Part shown: positions 55,862-64,000 of the stretch, piece after piece | How positions within the stretch are numbered: the first letter of the stretch is position 1 | Layout of the letters: every line of letters starts with the position of its first letter | Assembly: GCA_028285525.1 (NCBI GenBank) | Contig: JANQOZ010000005.1 | Span: forward strand, 1-64,000 | Length of the DNA: 64,000 nt | Origin: Lysobacterales bacterium | GTDB lineage: Bacteria > Pseudomonadota > Gammaproteobacteria > Xanthomonadales > SZUA-38 | Direction: 5' to 3' | Notes under the pieces: generated by a model | Told to the model about the DNA's origin: nothing | Databases searched by the model: none | What the model saw: only the letters and a program-made list of their open reading frames with translations | Position numbers and translations under genes: made by a program

Positions 55862-57925
55862 CTATCGCTGGCTGTAGCTCACCAGCGCTGCAGCCACGTC
55901 GTCGACAATCGGGCCCACCTCTTCTCTGGCCTTCTCATCCGCGTTCAGCGTGGTGAAGTCCACCTTGCGGGTCCAGCCACGCCCAAGCGGGCGCCGGTCT
56001 CGCAGCGAGATATTCCGGATTTTGACGTTGACCGAATACAGCGTGCTGAACTGGCCGTAATACTGCAGCTGCGTCTCGCCGATGTAGTCGATTTCCGCGA
56101 GCACCAGTACGTCACCGCCGTTGTCCTGAATCAGCCCGGACAGACCCGCCAGGTCGACACCTTGCTCGTTGGCGAAGACGCCGATATCCGGGAAGAACGC
56201 TTCGTCCAGCACGTCGAGCTCGCGATCCAGCAGGGCGTTCTCCAGGAGCTGCTCCACCGGACCCGCCAGCGCGCGATCACCCACGGCGACCACAACCATG
56301 CGCGGATCAGCCGCCGGCTGCGACACCGCGGGTGTCACCGAGGCCACCTCAAGCGGCGCGGACTTCTCGGGCGCCGGCTGCGCCGTCACTTGAGTGGTTG
56401 CCGGCGTGGTGAGCTGGGTAACGGCCTGATCCCGGTCGACCACCTGTACGTTCGCAGTCGCGGCCTTGGTGGCGTCCTCCGAGTCCCCCGTTACTGCAGC
56501 GGAAAGCGTTTCGGTGGTCTTAGCGACCGTGTCGGGCGTGCTGCCGGCGTCCGCTGCGCCGCTGTCAGTGCGGGTCGCGATGCCCGCGTTGGCCAGCGTC
56601 GTTTTCTCAGCCGTGGCGTCGTCGTTGCCGACGGCTTCTGAGTCTTCACTCTCAGCCACTTCGCTCGAGGCCGCCAAAAGCGCCTGCTCGAGATCTTCGC
56701 CGCTGATGGTTTCGTCCGAATCACTGGCGGACGCAGCGTCGCTCGTTTCGTCCTTGGCCGGGTTGACCGTCTCCAGGCTCTGGGCTTTGGCCATGACCTG
56801 CTCATCGTCAGCACCGCTGGAAAAAAGCTCGTCCTGAAAGATGAATGCAGCGCCGCCGGCGATGCCCACCAGCAGCAGTGCCGCGATGGCGGCCGGCAGC
56901 CAGCGTGGACCGGAGCTGGACTGGGCCTGAGCCGGCTGGGCGGCCGGGGCCTTGGGCGGCAGCTGGTTGCCCGGTCCGGACACGCGCGTGGCTTCGACCG
57001 AACCGGTGCCGAGCTCGGGGATCGACTCCAGCTGGCTCAGCGCCGTGGTGCGCGCCTGGTTGAATGCATTGTTGGCCGCGCCGGGCCCTTCCACCGGAGG
57101 TGGCGCGGCGATCGGGTTGGTGCCCTTTAGATCCGCCAGCAGCTCGTGACAGTCCGGGTACCGCTGATCCGGGTCTTTGGCGATCATTCGCGCCAGGATC
57201 TGGCAGGTGCGCTCGTCCACCTCGGCATTGACCGAACGCACGTCCGGAATCTCCGCCTTGACCACCTCCAGCATCATGCCGAGGGGGCTCGCTTCGGTAA
57301 ACGGAATGTCGCCCGTCAGCATCTCGTAAAGCACGATTCCGAGCGCAAAGATGTCAGACCGCTGATCCACGGGCTGCCCGACGCAGACTTCCGGTGACAG
57401 GTAGCCCGGCGTGCCGACGAACTCCCCGGTGTTGGTCAGGCGCTTGGACAGGTCCTGCACCATGGCAATCCCGAAGTCGGCGAGCTTCACGTTGCCGTTT
57501 TTGCCGAGCATCAGATTGCCCGGCTTGATGTCGCGGTGCACGACCCCGCGGTCGTGGGCCACCGCCAGACCTTCAGCGGCCTGCTTGAGAATCTCCAGGG
57601 CTTCGGCGATCGGCAGGCGGCCTTCGCGCTTAAGACGGTCGCTCAGCGACTCACCGTCCACGTACTCCATCACGAAGTAAGGTTGACCGTCGTCTTCGCC
57701 GATGAAGTAGATTTGAATAATGCGGGCATCGTTGAGCGCCGCCATCGATTTCGCTTCGCGCTTGAAGCGTTCGACCACGCTTTCGTCGGTGGCCAGCTGC
57801 TCCGACAGTACCTTGATTGCCACGTGGCGACTCAGCGCTTCATCGTGGGCCTTGAAGACCACACCCATGCCGCCGCGGCCCAGCTCCGATTCGACCTTGT
57901 ACTGCCCGAAAGACTCTTTACCCAT
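55862..57925 (-). CDS. Transmembrane Ser/Thr protein kinase, PknB-like
   Basis: 687 residues from the ATG at 57925 (MGKESFGQYKVESELGRGGMG). Kinase domain 8-270: glycine loop GRGGMG, K38 (VAIK), HRD at 130-132 (VVHRDIKPGNLML), DFG at 150-152, and GTPGYLSPE. A juxtamembrane Pro/Ala linker, a helix at 342-364 (WLPAAIAALLLVGIAGGAAFIF) and a 200-residue Ser/Thr/Ala/Asp-rich periplasmic linker follow. The C-terminal domain of about 130 residues (VVAVGDRALAGPVEQLLENALLDREL...) is not recognised; it resembles curli-assembly/LpoB-like small periplasmic folds. No phosphatase gene is adjacent. Confidence 0.9.
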   Translation of the reverse strand: MGKESFGQYKVESELGRGGMGVVFKAHDEALSRHVAIKVLSEQLATDESVVERFKREAKSMAALNDARIIQIYFIGEDDGQPYFVMEYVDGESLSDRLKREGRLPIAEALEILKQAAEGLAVAHDRGVVHRDIKPGNLMLGKNGNVKLADFGIAMVQDLSKRLTNTGEFVGTPGYLSPEVCVGQPVDQRSDIFALGIVLYEMLTGDIPFTEASPLGMMLEVVKAEIPDVRSVNAEVDERTCQILARMIAKDPDQRYPDCHELLADLKGTNPIAAPPPVEGPGAANNAFNQARTTALSQLESIPELGTGSVEATRVSGPGNQLPPKAPAAQPAQAQSSSGPRWLPAAIAALLLVGIAGGAAFIFQDELFSSGADDEQVMAKAQSLETVNPAKDETSDAASASDSDETISGEDLEQALLAASSEVAESEDSEAVGNDDATAEKTTLANAGIATRTDSGAADAGSTPDTVAKTTETLSAAVTGDSEDATKAATANVQVVDRDQAVTQLTTPATTQVTAQPAPEKSAPLEVASVTPAVSQPAADPRMVVVAVGDRALAGPVEQLLENALLDRELDVLDEAFFPDIGVFANEQGVDLAGLSGLIQDNGGDVLVLAEIDYIGETQLQYYGQFSTLYSVNVKIRNISLRDRRPLGRGWTRKVDFTTLNADEKAREEVGPIVDDVAAALVSYSQR

Positions 57926-58107
57926 CACCCGTTTCCTCTGCTGCTGCTGGCCCACCGCTGATGGCGGGCGAGACAACATTCCCGAGCATAGTTTAGCAAT
58001 GCAGGGCGGGCAAATCGTGCGATCGGCTCCGCAAAACGTGTAGGAAAAGCCCCCGCCGCCGCCGCGGGGTAAAATGGCCGGTAAACCAACAAAGGCGACC
58101 CAGCTTC

Positions 58108-59205
58108 ATGGAACGACGAACATTTCTGCGCTCGAGCGGCGCACTGGCGGCCGGCGCGGTGGCGGTCAGCGGCTGCGCTCAGACCGACTGCGGCCCCGGC
58201 GAGGGCGCCAGCGAACCAACCCGCAACTGGAAGATGGTCACCTCCTGGCCGCAGAATTTTCCGGGTCTGGGCAGCGGCGCCGCAGACCTCGCGGCGGCGA
58301 TCACCGAGATGAGCGGCGGGCGGCTCAACGTCAAGGTCTACGGGGCCGGCGACCTGGTGCCGGCGTTTGAGGTGTTTGACGCGGTCAGCGCCGGAACGGC
58401 CGAGATGGGCCACAGCGGCGCCTACTACTGGAAAGGCAAATCCCAGGCTCTGCAGTTTTTTTCCGCGATACCCTTCGGCCTCAACGGGCAGGCCATGAAC
58501 GGCTGGCTTTACGAGGGTGGTGGCCTGGAGCTGTGGACCGAGATTTATGACGGCTTCAACCTGGTGCCTTTTCCGGCCGGCAACTCGGGGGTTCAGATGG
58601 GCGGCTGGTTCAACAAACCGATCGACACCGTCGACGATCTCCAGGGCCTCAAGATGCGTATTCCCGGACTGGGTGGCGAGGTGCTGCGGCGGGCAGGCGG
58701 TACACCCGTAACGCTGCCGGGAGCGGAGATTTTCACCGCCCTCGAGGCCGGCACCATCGACGCGACGGAGTGGGTTGGCCCTTACAACGATCGGGCGTTC
58801 GGTCTGTATCAGGCGGCCCGCTACTACTACTATCCCGGCTGGCACGAGCCCGGCACCACGCTTGAGTGTATGGTCAACAAGCAGGCGTACAACGAGCTGC
58901 CGGCGGATCTGCAGGCGATCGTTCGCCATGCCTGTCGTTCGATCAACGACTCGATGGCGGCTGAGTTTACGGCGCAAAACGCGTACGCCCTGAGCGAAAT
59001 CCGCAAAGATCCATCGGTGGAGCTTCGGCCGTTCCCGGAACCGGTGCTGAAGTACCTGCGGCAGCTTTCGCTGGACGTGGTCGAGGAGATCGCCGCCGCC
59101 GATCCGCAGTTCAAGCGGGTGCTCGACTCCTATCTCGCCTTCGGCGAACAGGTCAGAGGCTGGAGCGAGATTTCTGAGCAGGCTTACGCGGGAGCAGGGC
59201 GGTGA
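58108..59205 (+). CDS. dctP: TRAP-type solute-binding protein with Tat signal
   Basis: 365 residues. Tat signal ERRTFLRSSGALAAGAVAVSGC, whose VSGC end is also a plausible lipobox. The DctP/TakP fold includes FEVFDAVSAGTAEMGHSGAYYWKGK, GLKMRIPGLGGEVLRRAGGTPV and IDATEWVGPYNDRAFGLYQAARYYYYPGWHEPG, typical of alpha-keto-acid or carboxylate TRAP proteins. No dctQ or dctM permease genes are adjacent. Its stop overlaps the thioesterase start (GTGA). First gene of a six-gene coupled operon. Confidence 0.93.
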   Translation: MERRTFLRSSGALAAGAVAVSGCAQTDCGPGEGASEPTRNWKMVTSWPQNFPGLGSGAADLAAAITEMSGGRLNVKVYGAGDLVPAFEVFDAVSAGTAEMGHSGAYYWKGKSQALQFFSAIPFGLNGQAMNGWLYEGGGLELWTEIYDGFNLVPFPAGNSGVQMGGWFNKPIDTVDDLQGLKMRIPGLGGEVLRRAGGTPVTLPGAEIFTALEAGTIDATEWVGPYNDRAFGLYQAARYYYYPGWHEPGTTLECMVNKQAYNELPADLQAIVRHACRSINDSMAAEFTAQNAYALSEIRKDPSVELRPFPEPVLKYLRQLSLDVVEEIAAADPQFKRVLDSYLAFGEQVRGWSEISEQAYAGAGR

Positions 59206-59639
59206 GTTCGGTCGACGCCATCTGGCACCCCTCGGTGCAGGCCGGAGATATCGAGGGGGTCTGTCAGGGGGGCATGCCGGGCAACCTGGAGATCCGGCTC
59301 GATGAGCTCGGACCGGACTTTCTGCGCGGCTCGATGCCCGTAACCGAGAAAACGCACCAGCCATATGGCCTTCTACACGGCGGCGCCTCGTGTGTGCTGG
59401 CGGAAACGCTGGGCTCGATCGCCGCCGCGCTGGTGGTCGATCAGGAGCGGCGGCTAGTGCTCGGCCAGGAGATCAACGCCAATCACCTGCGGGGTGTGCG
59501 CGACGGTCGGGTTCATGGCGTGGCCACACCCGAACACATCGGAAGCCGGTCGCAGGTCTGGTCGATCCGGATCCACGACGACCAGGAGCGGCCGGTGTGC
59601 GTGTCCCGCCTGACGGTGGCTGTCGTCGAAAAACGGTGA
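59202..59639 (+). CDS. Hotdog-fold acyl-CoA thioesterase, PaaI/MenI-like
   Basis: 145 residues from a GTG overlapping the previous stop. GLLHGGASCVLAETLGSIAA contains the HGG substrate motif and the catalytic Glu (AETLGS) of PaaI/YdiI-type thioesterases, and NANHLRGVRDGRVHGVATPEHIGSRSQVWSIRI is the second half of the fold. It would hydrolyse an aromatic or acyl-CoA. It overlaps the next gene by 4 bp. Confidence 0.9.
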   Translation: MSSVDAIWHPSVQAGDIEGVCQGGMPGNLEIRLDELGPDFLRGSMPVTEKTHQPYGLLHGGASCVLAETLGSIAAALVVDQERRLVLGQEINANHLRGVRDGRVHGVATPEHIGSRSQVWSIRIHDDQERPVCVSRLTVAVVEKR

Positions 59640-60610
59640 GCGATGAGGCGCCTTACGCCGGTCTCGGCCCGGAGCAGGTGCTGGACGCGGTGGCCAGCCT
59701 GGGGCTCCCGGTAGACGGTCGGCTGCTGGCGCTGAACAGCTTCGAAAACCGCGTTTACCAGGTTGGCATCGATGAAGCGGAGCCCGTGGTGGCCAAGTTC
59801 TATCGGCCCGGCCGCTGGACCAACGACGCCATCGAGGAGGAGCACGGTTTTTCGGAGTTTCTCGCGGCGCTGGAGCTGCCCGTGGTTGCGCCGCTGCGCT
59901 TTGAGGACCAAACGCTGCTCACCTGGCACGACTACCGCTTCGCGCTGTTTCGCCGCCAGGGCGGTCGCGAGCCGCTGCTGGAAAGCGACGAAAACCTGGA
60001 ATGGATGGGCCGCTTTCTGGGCCGGCTGCACGCCGCCGCGGCGGACCGCCCGTTCCAGCACCGACAGCGCCTGCTGGACCTGGAACGCACCTCGGACGCC
60101 GTCGCTTTTGTCCAGGCCTGCCCGCAGCTGCCCATAGAGGCCGCCGGCCGCTATCGCGACGCGACAAGTGCGCTCCTGGCCGCGCTGGCCGATCGCGTTG
60201 GCACCGGCCGCTGGGCGGAACAGTCGATTCATGGCGACTGTCATCGGGGCAACGTGCTGTGGACCGATCGAGGGCCTCATCTGGTGGATCTCGACGACTG
60301 TCAGACCGGTCCGGTGGTGCACGATTTCTGGATGCTCCTCGACAGCGATCTCGAGCGGCGCAAGCGTCAGCTCGACAGCCTGCTCGAAGGGTACGAACAG
60401 TTCGCCGAATTTCCCTGGAGCCAGCTCCAGCTGGTGGAGGCGCTGCGGTCCCAGCGCATGGTAGAGTACGCCGCCTGGATCGCCCGGCGCTGGGAAGACC
60501 CGGCGTTTCCGCGGCTCTTTCCCTGGTTCGCCGAAGGCCGCTACTGGGACGAGCACATCCAGGCGCTGAACGAACAGACGATGCTGCTGCAGGCAGGCAG
60601 ACACCAATGA
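59636..60610 (+). CDS. srkA: SrkA/YihE-type stress-response kinase
   Basis: 324 residues from the GTG at 59636; the long ATG frame from 59390 runs through the thioesterase gene out of phase. APH-like kinase fold: LNSFENRVYQVGI, VVAKFYRPGRW, catalytic IHGDCHRGNVLW and metal-binding LVDLDDC. SrkA protects cells in stress by countering toxins or apoptotic-like signals in E. coli. Overlaps the acyltransferase gene by 4 bp. Confidence 0.93.
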   Translation: MSDEAPYAGLGPEQVLDAVASLGLPVDGRLLALNSFENRVYQVGIDEAEPVVAKFYRPGRWTNDAIEEEHGFSEFLAALELPVVAPLRFEDQTLLTWHDYRFALFRRQGGREPLLESDENLEWMGRFLGRLHAAAADRPFQHRQRLLDLERTSDAVAFVQACPQLPIEAAGRYRDATSALLAALADRVGTGRWAEQSIHGDCHRGNVLWTDRGPHLVDLDDCQTGPVVHDFWMLLDSDLERRKRQLDSLLEGYEQFAEFPWSQLQLVEALRSQRMVEYAAWIARRWEDPAFPRLFPWFAEGRYWDEHIQALNEQTMLLQAGRHQ

Positions 60611-61413
60611 CCAATCCGCACGAAAACTCCGCCGCGCCCCGCGCCCCCAGCGACCCCTGGGGTGTGCTGCGCATGGCCGGCCGCGTGCCGCTACTGGCGC
60701 TTCACGCCCTGGTCAGCCTGCCGGTGACTCTGGTGGTCGTGTCCCAGGGCTATAACAAGGAGGGCGCGCGGCGGCGCTGGGCCGAGAGCGCGATGGGCTG
60801 GTGGTCCGGCACGATGCTCAGGATTTTCGGGTTTCGCATCGAGGTCCGGGGAGAACCGGCCACCGAACCGGTATTCATCCTCGCCAACCATATGTCCTGG
60901 GCGGATATCGAGCTGATTCACAGCCAGCTGGCCGCCGGGTTTGTGGCCAAGGCCGAAATTGCCCGCTGGCCGCTGATCGGCTTTATGGCCAAGGTGGGCG
61001 GCACCGTGTTTCACCAGCGAGGCCACCACGGCTCGCAGGCTCAGGTGACCGGCGCGCTGGCCAGCCGGCTGCGCAGCGGTCGCTCCGTCGCCATTTTTCC
61101 TGAGGGGCGGACGGGCCCGGGCCGCCCCGTGCTGCCGTTTCACGGCCGCATGCTGCAGGCCGCCGTGGAGACCAACACGCCGATCCAGCCGGTGGCTATC
61201 ACGTTTTTGCGCGACGGGCGCTTTACGCCGGAGATTGCATTCGGCGCCAACGAGAGCTTCGGCGCTTCGCTGGTTCGGCTGCTCAGGCAGCGAACCACCG
61301 TGGCGCGGATACACTTTCTGGACAGCCGGTCGCCTGATCTCGGGCGCAGCGAACTGGCGCGCTGGGCGCGCGCACAGGTGGCCCAGGTGGTGGAGCATGA
61401 CGACCCACTTTAA
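60607..61413 (+). CDS. Second PlsC-like acyltransferase
   Basis: 268 residues from the ATG at 60607. Membrane helix near residues 27-50, then NHMSWADIEL (HX4D motif), KAEIARWPLIGFMAKVGGTVFHQRG and FPEGRTGPGRPVLPFHGRML. It probably acylates a lysophospholipid or ornithine lipid at the inner membrane. It overlaps the following hydrolase gene by 17 bp. It differs from the plsC at 16782 in having the full HX4D Asp. Confidence 0.9.
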   Translation: MTNPHENSAAPRAPSDPWGVLRMAGRVPLLALHALVSLPVTLVVVSQGYNKEGARRRWAESAMGWWSGTMLRIFGFRIEVRGEPATEPVFILANHMSWADIELIHSQLAAGFVAKAEIARWPLIGFMAKVGGTVFHQRGHHGSQAQVTGALASRLRSGRSVAIFPEGRTGPGRPVLPFHGRMLQAAVETNTPIQPVAITFLRDGRFTPEIAFGANESFGASLVRLLRQRTTVARIHFLDSRSPDLGRSELARWARAQVAQVVEHDDPL

Positions 61414-62425
61414 GCCGGCGCCGGGGCTGACCAATCCCCACCTGCAGTCCATCATGGCGAGCTCCGCGCTCAGGCGCCTGCGCATGGGCAAGCCCATGCG
61501 GACCCTGCGCGAAGTCAGCGAGCCCCATATTCTGACCACGGCCAGCGGCGTTCGGCTGGCCGGCATTCATACCCCGGCGTCGGTCAGCCGGCCGCGCGGG
61601 CTCGTGATGTTGTTTCACGGCTGGGAAGGGAGCGCCGAGTCCACCTATCTAGTCGAGACGGCGTATTCGCTGTGGCTCGCCGGCTACAGCGTGTTCCGCC
61701 TGAATTTCCGGGATCATGGCGACACGCATCATCTCAACCCCGGGATCTTTCACTCCTGCCGCATCGATGAGGTGGTGGAGGCCTGCCAGGAGATTCAGCA
61801 GCTCAGTCCGGTCCGGCCCCTGCTGCTGGCCGGCTACTCGCTGGGCGGCAACTTTGCGCTGCGGGTCGCGCTGCGCGCCCCCGATTCGGGCATCGATCTG
61901 ACGCACGTGGTGGCGGTGAGTCCGCTGATCAGCCCGGCCAACGGGCTGCGCGCGATCGAACAGGCGCCGTGGTTTTACAACCACTACTTCATGCGCAAAT
62001 GGCGCCGGTCCCTGCGCCGCAAGCAGAGCCTCTTCCCGCACCACGGGATCGACGACAAGCTGCTGAGCGGCGACATGTACGAGCTCACTGACCGACTCGT
62101 CAGCCGCTACACCGACTATGAGGGTGCGCCACCCTATTTCGAGGGCTACTCCATCGCCGGCAGCCGGCTGGCGCAGCTCCAGGTCCCGGCCACGCTGCTG
62201 ACCGCCGAGGACGATCCGGTGATCCCGGTCGAGGATTTTGATCATCTCAGCCTGCCCTCACATGCTGATATCATGCGCTACCCCCACGGGGGCCACTGCG
62301 GGTTTATCCATTCGTGGCGGCTGGAAAGCTGGGCGGTGAAATTTCTCGTGCAGCGCTTCAACAACGTCATCGGCGGCAGCGCGATTGTTGTTCCGGATGA
62401 TGTCAGGACAAACACAGAATCATGA
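61397..62425 (+). CDS. YheT-like alpha/beta hydrolase
   Basis: 342 residues from the ATG at 61397, within the end of the acyltransferase gene. FKPAPGLTNPHLQSIMAS at the N-terminus and GWEGS, the nucleophile elbow GYSLGGN, AEDDPVIP (acid) and GGHCGFI (catalytic His) match the YheT/COG0429 family of esterases. The substrate is unknown; the lipid context suggests a lipid ester. The stop overlaps the TPR gene (ATGA). Confidence 0.9.
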   Translation: MTTHFKPAPGLTNPHLQSIMASSALRRLRMGKPMRTLREVSEPHILTTASGVRLAGIHTPASVSRPRGLVMLFHGWEGSAESTYLVETAYSLWLAGYSVFRLNFRDHGDTHHLNPGIFHSCRIDEVVEACQEIQQLSPVRPLLLAGYSLGGNFALRVALRAPDSGIDLTHVVAVSPLISPANGLRAIEQAPWFYNHYFMRKWRRSLRRKQSLFPHHGIDDKLLSGDMYELTDRLVSRYTDYEGAPPYFEGYSIAGSRLAQLQVPATLLTAEDDPVIPVEDFDHLSLPSHADIMRYPHGGHCGFIHSWRLESWAVKFLVQRFNNVIGGSAIVVPDDVRTNTES

Positions 62426-64000
62426 TTGAACAGGCCATCGCGCTGCACAAAGCGGGCGATCTTGAGGCGGCGGAAAAAGCCTACCGGGCATTGCTCGAAA
62501 GTGAACCCGAAAATTTTGAGGCGCTGCACTTCCTGGCGCTGATCCGTCAGGACGCGGGCGCCCTGGACGAGGCGCTCGACCTGACCGAAAAGGCGATCGA
62601 GCTCAAGCCCGACGTGGGTACGTATCACGCGACCCTGGGCAGCATTCGCTACGCGCAGGGAGATCTGCCGGCGGCGCGGGCCAACTATGAGCACGCCCTG
62701 ACCCTCAATCCCAATCTGCCTGAAGGACACAACACGCTCGGTTTCCTTCAGCTGCAGCTGGGTGAGCCCGAAACGGCCCAAAAGACCCTTGACACGGCGC
62801 TCCGCCTGGACCCGGAATCCGTTCCCGTGCACGCCAACCTGGCCCAGGTTGCGCTCGCCCTCGGGCGGGTCGATGAGGCGGTGAACCTGTGCCAGCACGC
62901 TCTGACGCTGGATCCCAAGAGCCTCCCGGCCCGCGCCACGCTCGCCGAAGGGCTGCTGGCCCAGGGGGCCTTCGCGATCGCCGAGCAGGCGTTTCGCACC
63001 TGCCTCAGTGAACGCCCGGGAGTGCCGGCATGGCAGGCGGGCCTCGCCAACACCCTGGTCGCCCAGCAGCGCGCGACCGAGGCGCGGAAGGTTACCCACG
63101 AAGGGCTGGCGAACCATCCACAGAATCCGATATTGCGAGCCGCCGCGGGCCATGCGGCGCTGGCTTTGTCGCACTGGCACGACGCGGCGGATCATTTCCA
63201 GCAGTCTCTCCTGGCTCGCCCAGGGCACCACGCCACCATCGAAGGACTGGGGGACGCGCTCTGGGCCCGGGGAGAACTGGCGCAGGCGCGTCAGTGTTTC
63301 GAGGCGGTGCCAACGACGGCCAGTCGTGTCAAAGCATTTTCGGTGGCCGCTGAACTTGGCGAGCGCGACGCGGCAGCGGCCGGACTCAAGCAAATCCTCG
63401 ACGAAAACCCGGGCGATCCGGGTGCCAGCCTCGCGTTGGCTTCGCTGCAGGCCGCGGGTAACGACCTCGCGGGGGCGCTTGAGACCGCCGAATACAGCCT
63501 CGGCAGCCTCGGCAGTAACAAGGCGAACGGCGCCGAGGCGGCGCGCAACGCGGTGGCCCTGCTGGCGGCTGAGCTGGCGCTGAAGCTCGGGGAACCAATA
63601 CGCGCGACCGGTGCGCTGAAGCACTTCGTCGCAAACCGATCCAGTGACCGCGACGGTGCGCTGGCGAGGGAGTTCGAGGCCCGCGCTTTGGATCAGGCTG
63701 GTGATTACACGGCGGCTGCCACCGCTTTTCAGGCGGTGACGCGAGAGCTGCACATCGCGCCGGTCAGCCTGCCGGCCCCGGAGCTGCCGCCAGCCATGGA
63801 CAGCCCCATCGACGACGGTCGGGAGCCGCCCGTGCTGCTCACCGGTGCACCCGGCAGCGGCATCAATCTGCTGGCCACGATGCTGGCCGCCGGCCAGCAT
63901 TTTGATGTGCTCGAAGACCGCTTCGTCGAGCCGGGCCAGCGTCGCGATTTTCTGGACTCCAGCGCGGAGCGCCGACGCGGCAAGCGGTCGCCGGAGGAGC
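62422..64000 (+). CDS. TPR-repeat protein, probable TPR-sulfotransferase (3' end cut)
   Basis: 526 codons are visible. Residues about 1-400 are tandem 34-residue TPR units (ALDLTEKAIELKPDVGTYHATLGSIRY pattern). After a proline-rich linker, PPVLLTGAPGSGINLLATMLA resembles the PAPS-binding loop of sulfotransferases that follow TPR arrays. The usual RSGTT is GSGIN here, so activity is uncertain. The rest lies beyond the window. The gene is translationally coupled to the hydrolase. Confidence 0.75.
   Translation, partial: MIEQAIALHKAGDLEAAEKAYRALLESEPENFEALHFLALIRQDAGALDEALDLTEKAIELKPDVGTYHATLGSIRYAQGDLPAARANYEHALTLNPNLPEGHNTLGFLQLQLGEPETAQKTLDTALRLDPESVPVHANLAQVALALGRVDEAVNLCQHALTLDPKSLPARATLAEGLLAQGAFAIAEQAFRTCLSERPGVPAWQAGLANTLVAQQRATEARKVTHEGLANHPQNPILRAAAGHAALALSHWHDAADHFQQSLLARPGHHATIEGLGDALWARGELAQARQCFEAVPTTASRVKAFSVAAELGERDAAAAGLKQILDENPGDPGASLALASLQAAGNDLAGALETAEYSLGSLGSNKANGAEAARNAVALLAAELALKLGEPIRATGALKHFVANRSSDRDGALAREFEARALDQAGDYTAAATAFQAVTRELHIAPVSLPAPELPPAMDSPIDDGREPPVLLTGAPGSGINLLATMLAAGQHFDVLEDRFVEPGQRRDFLDSSAERRRGKRSPEE

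Noticed and set aside
57925-59364. Open frame of 479 codons on the minus strand
   Set aside because: It overlaps the TRAP binding-protein gene and its product has no recognisable domain. Shadow.
59513-60607. Open frame of 364 codons on the minus strand
   Set aside because: Antisense to srkA, which has a clear kinase catalytic loop.
62278-63900. Open frame of 540 codons on the minus strand
   Set aside because: It is antisense to the TPR gene, its product is Arg/Gln-rich with no family similarity, and the plus-strand TPR repeats are clear. GC-rich antisense shadow.

Overview
The window is high-GC (I estimate about 60% or a little more; not computed) chromosomal DNA from a gammaproteobacterium, and it spans the replication-origin region. 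The gene complement (rpmH-rnpA-yidC-mnmE, dnaA-dnaN-recF-gyrB, rsmG-parA-parB, glyQS-gmhB-plsC, tatABC, ftsEX, gspCDEF) and secreted proteins with IPTL-CTERM-like and DGFE-type tails suggest a free-living, probably aquatic lineage near Chromatiales/Xanthomonadales (Wenzhouxiangella-like). That placement is inference from protein character, not from a search.

Layout. 1-3109 (minus): ferrochelatase followed by a LolD/MacB-type ABC ATPase and a large FtsX-like permease that runs off the left edge. 3297-5861 (plus): a secreted beta-propeller-like protein with a C-terminal sorting tail, then tatABC. 5888-13078 (mostly minus): a long inverted repeat, a secreted beta-helix protein, a membrane TIR-TPR protein and an orphan GspE/PilB ATPase. 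13222-17528 (plus): glyQ-glyS-gmhB-plsC, where the GmhB homologue has lost its catalytic and zinc residues. 17533-27720: rhlB, trxA, rho, rsmG-parA-parB, a DUF945 protein, a fused double ABC ATPase and glutamate-cysteine ligase. 27743-32704: a perfect 25-bp inverted repeat, a MotA/OmpA/lipoprotein module, a secreted protein and a DUF6502-like protein. 32919-37967: tatD, a YadGH-type ABC exporter, a tandem universal stress protein and mnmE. 37931-46764: yidC, rnpA and rpmH leftwards, then dnaA, oriC, dnaN, recF and gyrB rightwards, with two parS sites in recF. 46829-54179: gspC-D-E-F only, then ftsEX. 54331-57925: a double-receiver response regulator, ung and a transmembrane Ser/Thr kinase. 58108-64000: a six-gene overlapping operon (Tat-exported TRAP solute-binding protein, hotdog thioesterase, SrkA-type kinase, PlsC acyltransferase, YheT hydrolase, TPR protein running off the right edge).

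How the parts fit. The core handles replication initiation, segregation (ParAB acting on parS about 21 kb away), RNA maturation, transcription termination and membrane insertion. An export theme recurs: Tat translocase, a partial type II secretion cluster, ABC exporters, and several secreted proteins with C-terminal tags. No tRNA, rRNA, CRISPR array, insertion sequence or prophage was seen. The observations most worth following are the GmhB pseudoenzyme, the split secretion locus with a zinc-less GspE, the TIR-TPR membrane protein, the MotA/OmpA/lipoprotein module, the degenerate receiver domain and the repeats at 5888-5987 and 27743-27797.
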